64,000 nt of DNA. Origin: CAYVWB01 sp964455395. GTDB lineage: Bacteria; Desulfobacterota; Desulfovibrionia; Desulfovibrionales; Desulfovibrionaceae. The stretch spans positions 28,633-92,632 of the forward strand of contig CAYVWB010000005.1 of the NCBI GenBank assembly GCA_964455395.1, written 5' to 3'. The position numbers and the translations under genes were made by a program. How positions within the stretch are numbered: the stretch's first letter is position 1; each line of letters begins with the position of its first letter. The notes below the pieces were generated by a model that did no database searches, had not been told where the DNA came from, and saw only the letters and a program-made list of their open reading frames with translations. Below, in pieces: positions 24,949 through 33,177 of this stretch.

Positions 24949-27312
24949 CTACAGCATGTCCATGGGGTCGAGGTCCAGGGAAAGGCGCATGCCCGGGGCC
25001 CGGCCCGCCTGTTCCCGGAAAGCGAGAAAGAGCCGCCGGACAGTGGGCCAGTCCGCCGCTTTGATCAGGCACTGGTAGCGCCGCCTGCCGCGCAGAAACG
25101 GCATGGGGGCCGGCGCCGGCCCCATGAACGCAGCTCCCAAGGTGCGAGCGAGTTTGCGGGCGTCCTCGGCCCAGGCCAAGGGGACTTCGCCGCCATCCAT
25201 GGGGACTTCCAGCCGGGCCAACCCCAGCTTGACGAAGGGAGGGTATCGCCGGGCTTGCCGACGTTCCAGTTCTTGGGCGAAAAACCCTTCATAATCGTTG
25301 TGTTGCACGTACCGCCAGCAGTAGTGATCCGGATTGCGGGTCTGAATGAGCACGGCGCCGGGCAAGTCACCGCGGCCAGCGCGGCCGGCCACCTGGGTCA
25401 ACAACTGGAAACTGCGTTCAGCGGCGCGGTAGTCCGGGAGGTTCAGACCCATGTCGCCATCCGCGGCCACCACCAGGGTCACCCGGGGGAAGTGGTGCCC
25501 TTTGGAGAGCATCTGCGTCCCCACCAGCACCTGGGCTTCCCCGGCGGCGAACCGCGTGAGGATCTCCTCCATCCGGCCTGGCCGCCGCACGGCGTCGCGA
25601 TCCAGGCGGAGCACTTCGGTCCCCCTGGGGAGGTGGGTCGCCAAGTGTTCCTCCATGCGCTCCGCGCCTTCGCCCATGGGCAGGAAGGCGTGGCCGCCGC
25701 AGGTGGGACAGAGCAGCGGATACGGCAAACTGTGGCTGCAGTAGTGACAGACCAGGCGCTCGCGCTGTTTGTGATAGGTAAGGCCGATGTCGCAGTGTTC
25801 GCACTTTGCCACTTGGCCGCAGTCACGGCAGAACATGGTGGGCGCATAGCCTCGACGGTTCAGCATGACGATGGCCTGCTCGCCCGCCTTCACCACTTCC
25901 CGCAGACGCTTGGCGCTCTCGTCGGCCAAGAGCGCCTCCGTGGCGCGACGGTGGCGGATGTCCACCAGCGAGATCTCCGGCATGCGCGCCGGGCCGAAAC
26001 GCTCCGTGAGGTCTTGCCGCGGCAAGGCCCCGGTGGCCGCTGCGTGAAACGTCTTGATATCCGGGGTGGCGGAACCCAGCACGCAGAGTCCTCCGTGCTG
26101 CTGCGCCATGAAATGCGCCACCTCTTTGGCTTGATAGTTCAGCCGTTCGTCCTGCTTGAACGAAGCGTCGTGCTCTTCGTCCATGATGACGACGCCCAGA
26201 TCGCGCAACGGCAGAAACAACGCTGAACGCGCGCCCACAACCACCAGGGGCTCGCCCTCCGCGGCGGCGCGCAGGTAGTTGTCTTCCTTCACTTTGGGAG
26301 GCTGAAGACCGTGATGAAAGAGGACGCGTCGGTCCGGGAACGCGGCGGTGGCGGCCCGTCGCAGATTCATGGCCAGAGCAACCTCCGGCGCCAGCAACAT
26401 GGCGGAGCGACCACGCTCCAGGCATGCGCGCGCAAGCTCCAGATAGACCGCCGTCTTGCCGCTGCCCGTGACCCCATAGAGCAGATGCGCCCCGCCTTTG
26501 CCCGTGGCCAAGGCCTGATCCAGCGCAGCGGTGAAGGCCTCCACGGCGGCGCGTTGCGCGGCGGTCAGTTCGTAGCGGACAGCCGAGGCGTCATCGTCGC
26601 AGAGGTCGGCTTCGGGATCTTCACATGATTGTGGCGGCGGCCCCAGCGTCACCAAGCCGCGTTCGGCCAGCGTCGGCAGGACAGGAACGCTCTCGGGCCC
26701 CAGGGTTTTGCGCACCACCTCCCGAGGCGTGGCGCCGTGTTCCCAAAGATATTCGAGAACGGCCATCTGCCTCCGCGCGGCGGGCCGTACGGGCCAGGGG
26801 GGGTCCTTTGTCACGCTGGCCCACTCCTGCTGGTGCGGCTTGGCGCGATGGAACTCCATGTTTCCGGAGACCCAGAGCCGGCCCAGCTCGCGTTTGGTCG
26901 AGTCGTCCAGCCGCGCGAGTTGCTGGGGGGTGAACCGCCGCGGCTTGCCGCCATCGTAGACGGAAAAGGCGCCGCGGGTGACGCGCAGCCCCTGCGGCAT
27001 GACGCTGGCGAGGATGCGGCCCGGCGTTTCCAGTTGCCGTGCGGCGAGGGCCAGGACGAGCGCGAGGTGGCGCGTATCGGCGAGGGGGCGGCGCTCCAGA
27101 GGCCAGAGCGCCGGCTTGAGCTCGAACTCCCGGTTCGTCTCCCGATCTTGCGGGGCATCAGGCAGACGCACGGCCACGCGCAGGGTCTTGCCCAGCGGCG
27201 CGAGCAGCCGCGTCCCGACGGCAAAGGCGTCTTCAGGCAACCATGCCGGCTGTGCGTAGGTGAGGTCTGCAAAAGGCGGGCTGAGCAGGGCGAGGCGGAG
27301 AGTGCGCGTCAT
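24949..27312 (-). CDS. priA: Primosomal replication restart helicase PriA
   Basis: The 787-residue superfamily 2 DNA helicase has Walker A GVTGSGKT, the DEEH box MDEEHDASFKQ, GSATPDIKTF, zinc-binding cysteines in CRDCGQVAKCEHCD and CHYCSHSLPYPLLCPTCGG, and motifs V/VI in LVGTQMLSKGHHFP and TQVAGRAGRGD. The N-terminal 3'-DNA-binding domain is present. It reloads the replisome at collapsed forks. ATG 27312 begins the conserved part; a longer frame to 27678 is low-complexity and rejected. The ribosome site (GGGA) is weak. It lies downstream of galU by 238 bases. Confidence 0.95.
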   Translation of the reverse strand: MTRTLRLALLSPPFADLTYAQPAWLPEDAFAVGTRLLAPLGKTLRVAVRLPDAPQDRETNREFELKPALWPLERRPLADTRHLALVLALAARQLETPGRILASVMPQGLRVTRGAFSVYDGGKPRRFTPQQLARLDDSTKRELGRLWVSGNMEFHRAKPHQQEWASVTKDPPWPVRPAARRQMAVLEYLWEHGATPREVVRKTLGPESVPVLPTLAERGLVTLGPPPQSCEDPEADLCDDDASAVRYELTAAQRAAVEAFTAALDQALATGKGGAHLLYGVTGSGKTAVYLELARACLERGRSAMLLAPEVALAMNLRRAATAAFPDRRVLFHHGLQPPKVKEDNYLRAAAEGEPLVVVGARSALFLPLRDLGVVIMDEEHDASFKQDERLNYQAKEVAHFMAQQHGGLCVLGSATPDIKTFHAAATGALPRQDLTERFGPARMPEISLVDIRHRRATEALLADESAKRLREVVKAGEQAIVMLNRRGYAPTMFCRDCGQVAKCEHCDIGLTYHKQRERLVCHYCSHSLPYPLLCPTCGGHAFLPMGEGAERMEEHLATHLPRGTEVLRLDRDAVRRPGRMEEILTRFAAGEAQVLVGTQMLSKGHHFPRVTLVVAADGDMGLNLPDYRAAERSFQLLTQVAGRAGRGDLPGAVLIQTRNPDHYCWRYVQHNDYEGFFAQELERRQARRYPPFVKLGLARLEVPMDGGEVPLAWAEDARKLARTLGAAFMGPAPAPMPFLRGRRRYQCLIKAADWPTVRRLFLAFREQAGRAPGMRLSLDLDPMDML

Positions 27313-27550
27313 GCCGTGGTCTTCCCGGGAGCGCGGAAGTTGAGCAGAGAGAAGCTCTGTGTTGCGGGAACGTCCCGGCGGCGCTGATTGCGGTCGGGGA
27401 CGAACGGCGAAGCCGCCGCCGCAGGGGCCGCCATGTCGCCGGAAGGAACAGCGCCGGAAAAGGTCGCGTGCGGCGCGAGCAGACGACGCTGCGGAGAGAC
27501 GGCGGCCGAGGCGTGGCGCACAAGCCCCGACCGCCGCGAACACGCGGAAG

Positions 27551-28420
27551 CTACTTGCAGGAGAGGAGTTCCTGCAGACGGTGGACGAGGTCGTCGCGGA
27601 GGTTTTCGTCCTGGAGGGCGAAGTAGATGTTCGCCGTGAGGTACTCGGCCCAGTCGCCAGCGTCGAAGCGCTGCCCACGCATGCGCACGGCCAGCAACTT
27701 GCCGTTGACAGCGAGGGACTTGAGCGCGTCCGTGAGCTGGATTTCGCCGCCGTGGCCGGGCGCGACGTTCTCCAGGTGCTCGAAGATCTCGGGCATGAGG
27801 ACGTAACGCCCCACGATGGCCATGCGCGAGGGAGCTTCGCCGATCTTGGGTTTCTCCACGAGATCGCGGACCTTGTAGAGGCCGGGGGCGAACTCCTCGC
27901 CGCGGATGATGCCGTAGCGGTTGACCTTGTCCGGCGGTACTTCCATGACGCCGATGACAGGGAGCTTTTCGTCGCGGGCCACGTCGATGAGCTGCTTGAT
28001 GCCGGGCTCCATGCCGAACATCATGTCGTCGCCGACCATGATGGCGAAGGGGTCGTTCTTGACCACTTCCTTGGCGCAGAGCACGGCGTGGCCGAGGCCG
28101 AGCTGCTTCTTCTGGCGCACGGAGATGATGTTGACCATCTCGGCGACTTCGCGGACTTCCTTGAGGATTTCGTTCTTGCCGGCGGCTTCGAGAACGCTTT
28201 CAAGGGAGAGGTTGTAATCGAAGTGGTCTTCGATGATCTTCTTGTTCTGGTTGTTGATGAAGATGACATCGGTGCAGCCGGACTGCATAGCCTCTTCGAC
28301 CACATATTGGACAACCGGTTTCTTGTAGACCGGCAGCATTTCCTTGGGGATGTTCTTGGTGGCGGGAAGCGACCGCGTGCCCCAGCCAGCGACTGGGATG
28401 ACCACCTTCTTGATGTTCAT
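27551..28420 (-). CDS. galU: UTP-glucose-1-phosphate uridylyltransferase
   Basis: The 289-residue nucleotidyltransferase makes UDP-glucose for envelope polysaccharides. Signature segments are IPVAGWGTRSLPATK followed by PKEMLPVYKKP, QYVVEEAMQSG, QLGLGHAVLCA, VMVGDDMMFG (read IMVGDDMMFG), VEKPKIGEAPS and GRYVLMPEIFEHL. The usual G-x-G-T-R loop has Trp between the glycines. GAGGAG lies about 10 nt before ATG 28420. It follows glmM, another sugar-phosphate enzyme, after a 387-base gap. Confidence 0.95.
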   Translation of the reverse strand: MNIKKVVIPVAGWGTRSLPATKNIPKEMLPVYKKPVVQYVVEEAMQSGCTDVIFINNQNKKIIEDHFDYNLSLESVLEAAGKNEILKEVREVAEMVNIISVRQKKQLGLGHAVLCAKEVVKNDPFAIMVGDDMMFGMEPGIKQLIDVARDEKLPVIGVMEVPPDKVNRYGIIRGEEFAPGLYKVRDLVEKPKIGEAPSRMAIVGRYVLMPEIFEHLENVAPGHGGEIQLTDALKSLAVNGKLLAVRMRGQRFDAGDWAEYLTANIYFALQDENLRDDLVHRLQELLSCK

Positions 28421-28807
28421 GATTTCCGAGCTCCTCGTGGGTCATACGTTTGAACGGCGGTCGGGGTCGTTGCGCGTTTCCCGGACCGGCAGCGTCGCTA
28501 TCCACACAGTCCGCCACGTGGTGCGGACATCTTCTCTGCAAGGCGTTTGCTGCGCCTCGCCAGCTGTCGCGAGTCCCTCGGTCCCCTTGCGACAGTCGTC
28601 GCGTACGGCGTGGCTGGCCGAGGGTTTTCGTGGTTGTGGGCGCGTTCACTCGCCTCGCTTCTTGGCGCGCTTCCATGCCTCTCTGCTGCCGTGCTGCGGC
28701 GCATCCGAACTGCCGTGCAGCCAGCCGGGTTTCCGGCGCGCTTTTCCGATACGGTACCACTTTTTCCAACGATGGCAAGCATTGCTCCAGGGACACGGCG
28801 TCGGCGA
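28421..28807. other. 387-base gap between glmM and galU
   Basis: I see no gene with a convincing ribosome site, no clear terminator and no strong promoter here. Short open frames exist on both strands, but their composition is that of GC-rich non-coding sequence. It probably holds the galU promoter. Confidence 0.5.
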
Positions 28808-30163
28808 TCATCGCAAGGCGCGCTTCAGCACGTCGGCGAGTTCGTCTGCAAGGAGCTCCACCAGGTCGCGATTCTCGCCTTCCACCATCACGCGCGCCAC
28901 GGCTTCGGTGCCGGAGTAGCGCAACAGCACGCGGCCGTTCGGCCCCAGGCGTTCTTCCGCTTGGCTGCGGGCCTTGACCACGGCGGGTGCGTCATCGAAG
29001 GGAATCTTGCGCTCCACATGGACGTTGACGAGCTTTTGCGGGAAGAGATCCATGAGCTTGGCGAGCTCCGAGAGGGGCTTTTGCCTGGTCTTCATCAGCC
29101 GCAGCAGCTGGAGCGCCGCGAGGATGCCGTCGCCAGTGGTGGAGTATCGACGAAAAATGAGATGCCCGGATTGTTCGCCGCCGAAGGTGGCGCCCACGCG
29201 GCGCATGGCTTCCACCACGTGGCGGTCGCCCACGGGGGTCCGCACCAGGGAGCCGTTGTGCCCAGCCATGAACACTTCCAGCGCCATGTTGCTCATGACG
29301 GTGGCGACCAGGGTGCGGCCCGGCAGTTCGTCGCGCTCCATCATGTCCAGCGCGCACATGGCCATGATCTGGTCGCCGTCCAGGACGCGGCCGGTCTCGT
29401 CCACCACGATGAGGCGGTCGGCGTCCCCATCCAGAGCCAAGCCGATCTCGGCGCCGGTGTCGCGTACGTGACGCGCCACCACTTCGGGGTAGAGGGAGCC
29501 GCACTTGTCGTTGATGTTCAAGCCGTTGGGCTCCACCCCGATGCGGGTGACGTGCGCGCCGAGTTCCTCGAAGATGGGGGGCGCCACGCGGTAGGCGGCG
29601 CCGTTGGCGCAGTCCAGCACCACGCGCATGCCGTCGAAAGTCATGTCTTCAGGCAGGCTGTTCTTGAGGTAGACGATATATCGACCCGGGCTGTCCGCTA
29701 TCTTGGTGGCGCGTCCCACGTCTTCTGGCGCGGGGTATTCCCACTGGGGGACGTCGTTCAGCACCATGTCCGTGATGGCGGCTTCCGTGGCGTCCGGCAG
29801 TTTGAAGCCATCGGAGTCAAAGAACTTGATGCCGTTATCCATAAAGGGGTTGTGTGACGCGGAGATGACGACGCCGAGCTCCGCGCGCATGTTCCGTGTC
29901 AAAAAGGAGATGGCGGGCGTGGGCATGGGCCCCACCAGGTACACGTCCATGCCGGAAGCGCACAGCCCGGAGGTGAGCGCCGTTTCGAAGACGTACCCCG
30001 AAAGCCGCGTGTCCTTGCCGATGACGACGCGGTGGCGCCGCCCCTTGCCGTTACGAAATTGGCGTCCTGCTGCAAGACCGAGCCGCAAGGCGATCTCCGG
30101 GAGCATGGGATAGATGTTGACCTGTCCGCGCAGGCCATCCGTACCGAAAAGTTTCTGTTGCAT
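28808..30163 (-). CDS. glmM: Phosphoglucosamine mutase
   Basis: The 451-residue alpha-D-phosphohexomutase converts glucosamine-6-P to glucosamine-1-P for UDP-GlcNAc and peptidoglycan. Motifs are FGTDGLRG at the N-terminus, the phosphoserine loop ISASHNP (Ser103), the metal loop DGDADR, the sugar-binding GEQSGHL and the phosphate-binding RYSGTEAVARVM. ATG 30163 begins at the conserved MQQKLFGTDG; an upstream GTG at 30184 lacks a ribosome site. It follows ybbR, the usual cdaA-ybbR-glmM order in which GlmM and YbbR modulate c-di-AMP synthesis. Confidence 0.97.
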   Translation of the reverse strand: MQQKLFGTDGLRGQVNIYPMLPEIALRLGLAAGRQFRNGKGRRHRVVIGKDTRLSGYVFETALTSGLCASGMDVYLVGPMPTPAISFLTRNMRAELGVVISASHNPFMDNGIKFFDSDGFKLPDATEAAITDMVLNDVPQWEYPAPEDVGRATKIADSPGRYIVYLKNSLPEDMTFDGMRVVLDCANGAAYRVAPPIFEELGAHVTRIGVEPNGLNINDKCGSLYPEVVARHVRDTGAEIGLALDGDADRLIVVDETGRVLDGDQIMAMCALDMMERDELPGRTLVATVMSNMALEVFMAGHNGSLVRTPVGDRHVVEAMRRVGATFGGEQSGHLIFRRYSTTGDGILAALQLLRLMKTRQKPLSELAKLMDLFPQKLVNVHVERKIPFDDAPAVVKARSQAEERLGPNGRVLLRYSGTEAVARVMVEGENRDLVELLADELADVLKRALR

Positions 30164-30215
30164 CGATGATTCTCGTCGTTTCACAGGGAGGTTGTGGTTG
30201 AAGCGGGGAGCCGGC

Positions 30216-31250
30216 TCACGCGCCGCGACCGGAATCCTGCTGGTCGGGAGAGGGCTGGGACTCCGGGACGTCGGGAGCGGCTTCCCCCGGCGAGGAGGAC
30301 CGGGGCGTCGGCGAAGCCGGCGGCGTAGTGCGCTCCGCCTGGCCCGGCGCGGCGCCTGTCAGCGAGACCGGCACCAGCTCGGGCCGCTTTTCCAGCAGCA
30401 CGACATTGCGCGGCAAGGAAAGCGTGTAGCCCAGCGCGTGTTCCCCCGGAGGCAAGGCCTTGCCCACAATGGTCTGCGCGGTGACGCCGCCACGCAGCGC
30501 GTTGGCTTTGATGAGCGGGATGGGCGCGCGCACCTTCAGCCAGACGGTCGCCACGTCGGTTTCCGCTTCCAGTGGGGAAAGATTCTTCAGTTGCAACGGG
30601 GCTTCGAAGGCGATTTCCTGCGTCTTCATGGCGAAGACGAGCCGCATGACCACTTCGCTGGGGTCGGCGACCACTTCGTCAGGCAAGTCGAGGGGCACGA
30701 TCTCCTCCACCACATCGGGTCGCGAGGTTTCGAGCTCCAGTGTCTGCGTGGGCGCGGCTTGCACTTCGCTCACCAGAGCCAGGGGCCCGCGAATCTCCGT
30801 CACGTCGGGCTCCGTGGCGTTCATGGTCAGGTAGTAGTGCTCCGCCAGGTCGCCTACCCAGCGCGGCTCCACCAGGACTGTCTTCACGGCGAAGCGGTCG
30901 GCCACCACTTGCATGCGCAAGGGGTCCAGTTCCTTCACCTCCAGCCCGCTGGGCAGCATGAGCTTGTCCGGGGAAAGGGTCAGGGTGTTCATGCCGGGTT
31001 TCAGGTCGCGCAGATCCAGGGTATACGCCACGCCTTTCAGATCCATGGTGCGCACCAGCCCCTTGGGGCCGCGCACACGCGCCTTCAGCCGACTCGACAA
31101 GCCGCTGCGCACCACGATGTTCTCCGGCGCGCCCACCAGCTCGATGGGCAGCTCCACCCAGGCGTCCACCCGTTCACGACCCGAGACCATGAACCAAGCG
31201 GTGACCGCCAGCAGGAACGCAAGGATGAGATAGGGCCAGTTGGTCTTCAT
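30216..31250 (-). CDS. ybbR: YbbR-domain protein (CdaR-type regulator of CdaA)
   Basis: The 344-residue protein has one N-terminal membrane helix (YLILAFLLAVTAWFMV) followed by repeated YbbR beta domains facing the periplasm, and a Pro/Ser-rich C-terminal tail of about 45 residues. In Firmicutes the homolog CdaR binds and modulates the diadenylate cyclase CdaA; the same neighbour order here supports that role by inference. It lies 111 bases after cdaA and 52 before glmM. Confidence 0.88.
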   Translation of the reverse strand: MKTNWPYLILAFLLAVTAWFMVSGRERVDAWVELPIELVGAPENIVVRSGLSSRLKARVRGPKGLVRTMDLKGVAYTLDLRDLKPGMNTLTLSPDKLMLPSGLEVKELDPLRMQVVADRFAVKTVLVEPRWVGDLAEHYYLTMNATEPDVTEIRGPLALVSEVQAAPTQTLELETSRPDVVEEIVPLDLPDEVVADPSEVVMRLVFAMKTQEIAFEAPLQLKNLSPLEAETDVATVWLKVRAPIPLIKANALRGGVTAQTIVGKALPPGEHALGYTLSLPRNVVLLEKRPELVPVSLTGAAPGQAERTTPPASPTPRSSSPGEAAPDVPESQPSPDQQDSGRGA

Positions 31251-31361
31251 GGCTCACACGAGGGGACGGCGCGCCGCCGTCGGGCTTGTTCGCAGCGGAC
31301 CACGGCCCGAGCGGAACCAGCGCAGCCCGTTGCGCAGGCTCGTTGTCGTACGTCCGAAAAA

Positions 31362-32114
31362 TCACTTGTTCAGGGCGTCCACCACCAGCTGCCGCAGCCG
31401 GCCTTCATCAGGGGCCACGGTCAGTTCCCCTTCGAACGCCACGGAAACGGCGCCCCGTTCTTCCGAGACCACCAGAGCCACGGCGTCGCTCTCTTCGCTG
31501 ATGCCCAAGGCGGCGCGGTGGCGCGTGCCCAGGTCGCTCTGGTGGCTGCGGCCGGCGGACAGCGGCAGAATACACGCCGCCGCCGTGATGCGCGAGCCCT
31601 GCACCACCACGGCGCCGTCGTGCAGGGGGGTGTTCGGGTAAAAGATGGTGATGAGCAGATCCTTGGTCACCAAAGCGTCCACGGTGACGGCGCGTTCGAT
31701 CACGTCGCCCAGAGGGACGGACTTCTGGATGACGACCAGCGCGCCGATGCGGCTTTTCGCCAATGTCTGCAGCGCCGCCAACAGCTCGTTGAGCGCGTCT
31801 TCCCCCAGGGGACTCTTGCCCCGGAAGAGTCTGCCCGCGCCCACCTCCGAGAGAGCTTTCCGGATGTCCTGCTGAAAGATGACCACCACCACGAGAAACA
31901 GCGAGCCCAGGAAGTTCGAGAGCAACCAGTTCAGCGTGAAGAGGTCCAGTTCCTGCGAGATCACGAAGAGCGTGATGACCAGCACCAGCCCGTACACCAC
32001 GGAGACGGCGCGCGTCCCCTTGATGAAGACGATCAGTCGGTACAGCAGAAACGTGACGATGCCGATATCCAGCAAGTCACGCCACTCGATCTGGAGGGTG
32101 TAGAGCTCGAACAT
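31362..32114 (-). CDS. cdaA: Diadenylate cyclase CdaA (c-di-AMP synthase)
   Basis: The 250-residue protein has three N-terminal membrane helices and a DAC domain with both catalytic motifs: DGA (residues 166-168, in PLHDGAVVV) and RHR (198-200, in GTRHRAALG). It condenses two ATP to c-di-AMP. Its ATG overlaps the folP stop as TAATG, implying translational coupling. A longer frame reading back into folP is rejected. A PgpH-type HD hydrolase at 49.6-52.1 kb could be the matching phosphodiesterase. Confidence 0.96.
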   Translation of the reverse strand: MFELYTLQIEWRDLLDIGIVTFLLYRLIVFIKGTRAVSVVYGLVLVITLFVISQELDLFTLNWLLSNFLGSLFLVVVVIFQQDIRKALSEVGAGRLFRGKSPLGEDALNELLAALQTLAKSRIGALVVIQKSVPLGDVIERAVTVDALVTKDLLITIFYPNTPLHDGAVVVQGSRITAAACILPLSAGRSHQSDLGTRHRAALGISEESDAVALVVSEERGAVSVAFEGELTVAPDEGRLRQLVVDALNK

Positions 32115-33175
32115 TACACTGACTCCGAAACGGCTGCGCACTCGGCGAACGCTGTGGCCACGCGCAGGGTGCGCACGGTGCGCGCCACGTCGTGCACGCG
32201 GTGGATGCGCGCGCCCTTGGACGCCGCCAAGGCCGTGGCCACTTGGGTGGCTTCCCCGCGTTCCGCCACGGGCAGACCCAGCAGCTTCTCCCAGAGGCTC
32301 TTGTAGGAGAGTCCCACCAACACGGGACGACCCAGCGTCGTGAAGACTTCCAGATTGGCCAGCAGCGCCAGATTGTGCGCCAGGGATTTGCCGAATCCCA
32401 CGCCGGGGTCCAGCGCCACCCGCGACTCCGGCACGCCCGCTTTCACCAGCATGGCCAGACGATCCTCCAGGAAGCGGCGCACTTCGTCCACCACGTTGGC
32501 GTAGCGGGGCGCGTGTTGCATGACGCCGGGGCGGCCTTGCGCGTGCATGAGCACGTAGCCCGGCGTGTATGTGGCCAGGACCTCCTGCAGGGCCGGGTCC
32601 CATGCGCAGGCGGAGACGTCGTTGATGATGCTGGCGCCGGCTTCCAACGCTTGCGCGGCCACGCTGGCCTTGTACGTGTCTACGGAGATGACGGCGGCGC
32701 CCGCTCCGCCCGGGGAGATGACGGCGGCGCTCGCTCCGCCCGGGGAGATGACGGCGGCGCCCGCTCCGCCCGGGGAGATGACGGCGGCGTCGGTCTGCGC
32801 GTCATGGCGCGGCGCTCCAGCAGCCTTTGCCGCTGTGGGCGTCTCCCTCGGCCCCCTCGCGGCGACGACGCTCGAGTCCGAATCCATCGTCTCCGCAACC
32901 GCCTGGATGACCGCCTGGATGACGGGGAGGACTCGCTCGGCTTCGGTGGCGGCGTCCACGGGGTCGGCGCCGGGGCGGGTGGACTCGCCGCCCACGTCCA
33001 GGATGTGCGCGCCTTGTTGCGCGAGGGAGAGCGCGTGCCGGACGGCGGCCGCCGTGTCGTCATGGCGGCCGCCGTCGTGGAAGGAGTCCGGGGTGACGTT
33101 GACCACGCCCATGACGAGCCACGGCGCCGCAACGAGACGGCGGCCTGCGGCGAGCTCCCAGACGAGGTCAAGCAT
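32114..33175 (-). CDS. folP: Dihydropteroate synthase with a repeat-bearing insertion
   Basis: It joins p-aminobenzoate to dihydropterin-PP in folate synthesis. Core motifs are MGVVNVTPDSFHDGG, HILDVGGESTRPGA, VISVDTYKASVA, INDVSA, LDPGVGFGKS and a terminal RIHRVHDV. At 353 residues it is about 70 longer than usual. The excess is an insertion at about residues 92-160, just before the VISVDTYK strand. It contains three 10-residue copies of AAVISPGGAG/S, apparently generated from the AAVIS of that strand. AAGGG 6 nt before the ATG lies at the ftsH end, and the two genes are 2 bases apart. Confidence 0.95.
   Translation of the reverse strand: MLDLVWELAAGRRLVAAPWLVMGVVNVTPDSFHDGGRHDDTAAAVRHALSLAQQGAHILDVGGESTRPGADPVDAATEAERVLPVIQAVIQAVAETMDSDSSVVAARGPRETPTAAKAAGAPRHDAQTDAAVISPGGAGAAVISPGGASAAVISPGGAGAAVISVDTYKASVAAQALEAGASIINDVSACAWDPALQEVLATYTPGYVLMHAQGRPGVMQHAPRYANVVDEVRRFLEDRLAMLVKAGVPESRVALDPGVGFGKSLAHNLALLANLEVFTTLGRPVLVGLSYKSLWEKLLGLPVAERGEATQVATALAASKGARIHRVHDVARTVRTLRVATAFAECAAVSESV
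32684..32789 (-). repeat. 30-bp tandem repeat inside folP
   Basis: Three near-identical 30-bp units (32684-32713, 32714-32743, 32744-32773) plus a partial fourth copy to about 32789 begin GGAGATGACGGCGGCG. The units differ at few positions, are in frame with folP and encode AAVISPGGAG-type repeats. Such identical units are prone to copy-number change. Confidence 0.95.
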
Positions 33176-33177
33176 GA

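Noticed and set aside
24875..25072. Longer N-terminus for pepF
   Set aside because: AAGGAG sits 8 nt before ATG 24874 and the upstream residues overlap the end of priA without conservation.
32684..32789. Possible CRISPR-like array
   Set aside because: Units are directly adjacent with no spacers and are in frame within folP, so it is a coding minisatellite.
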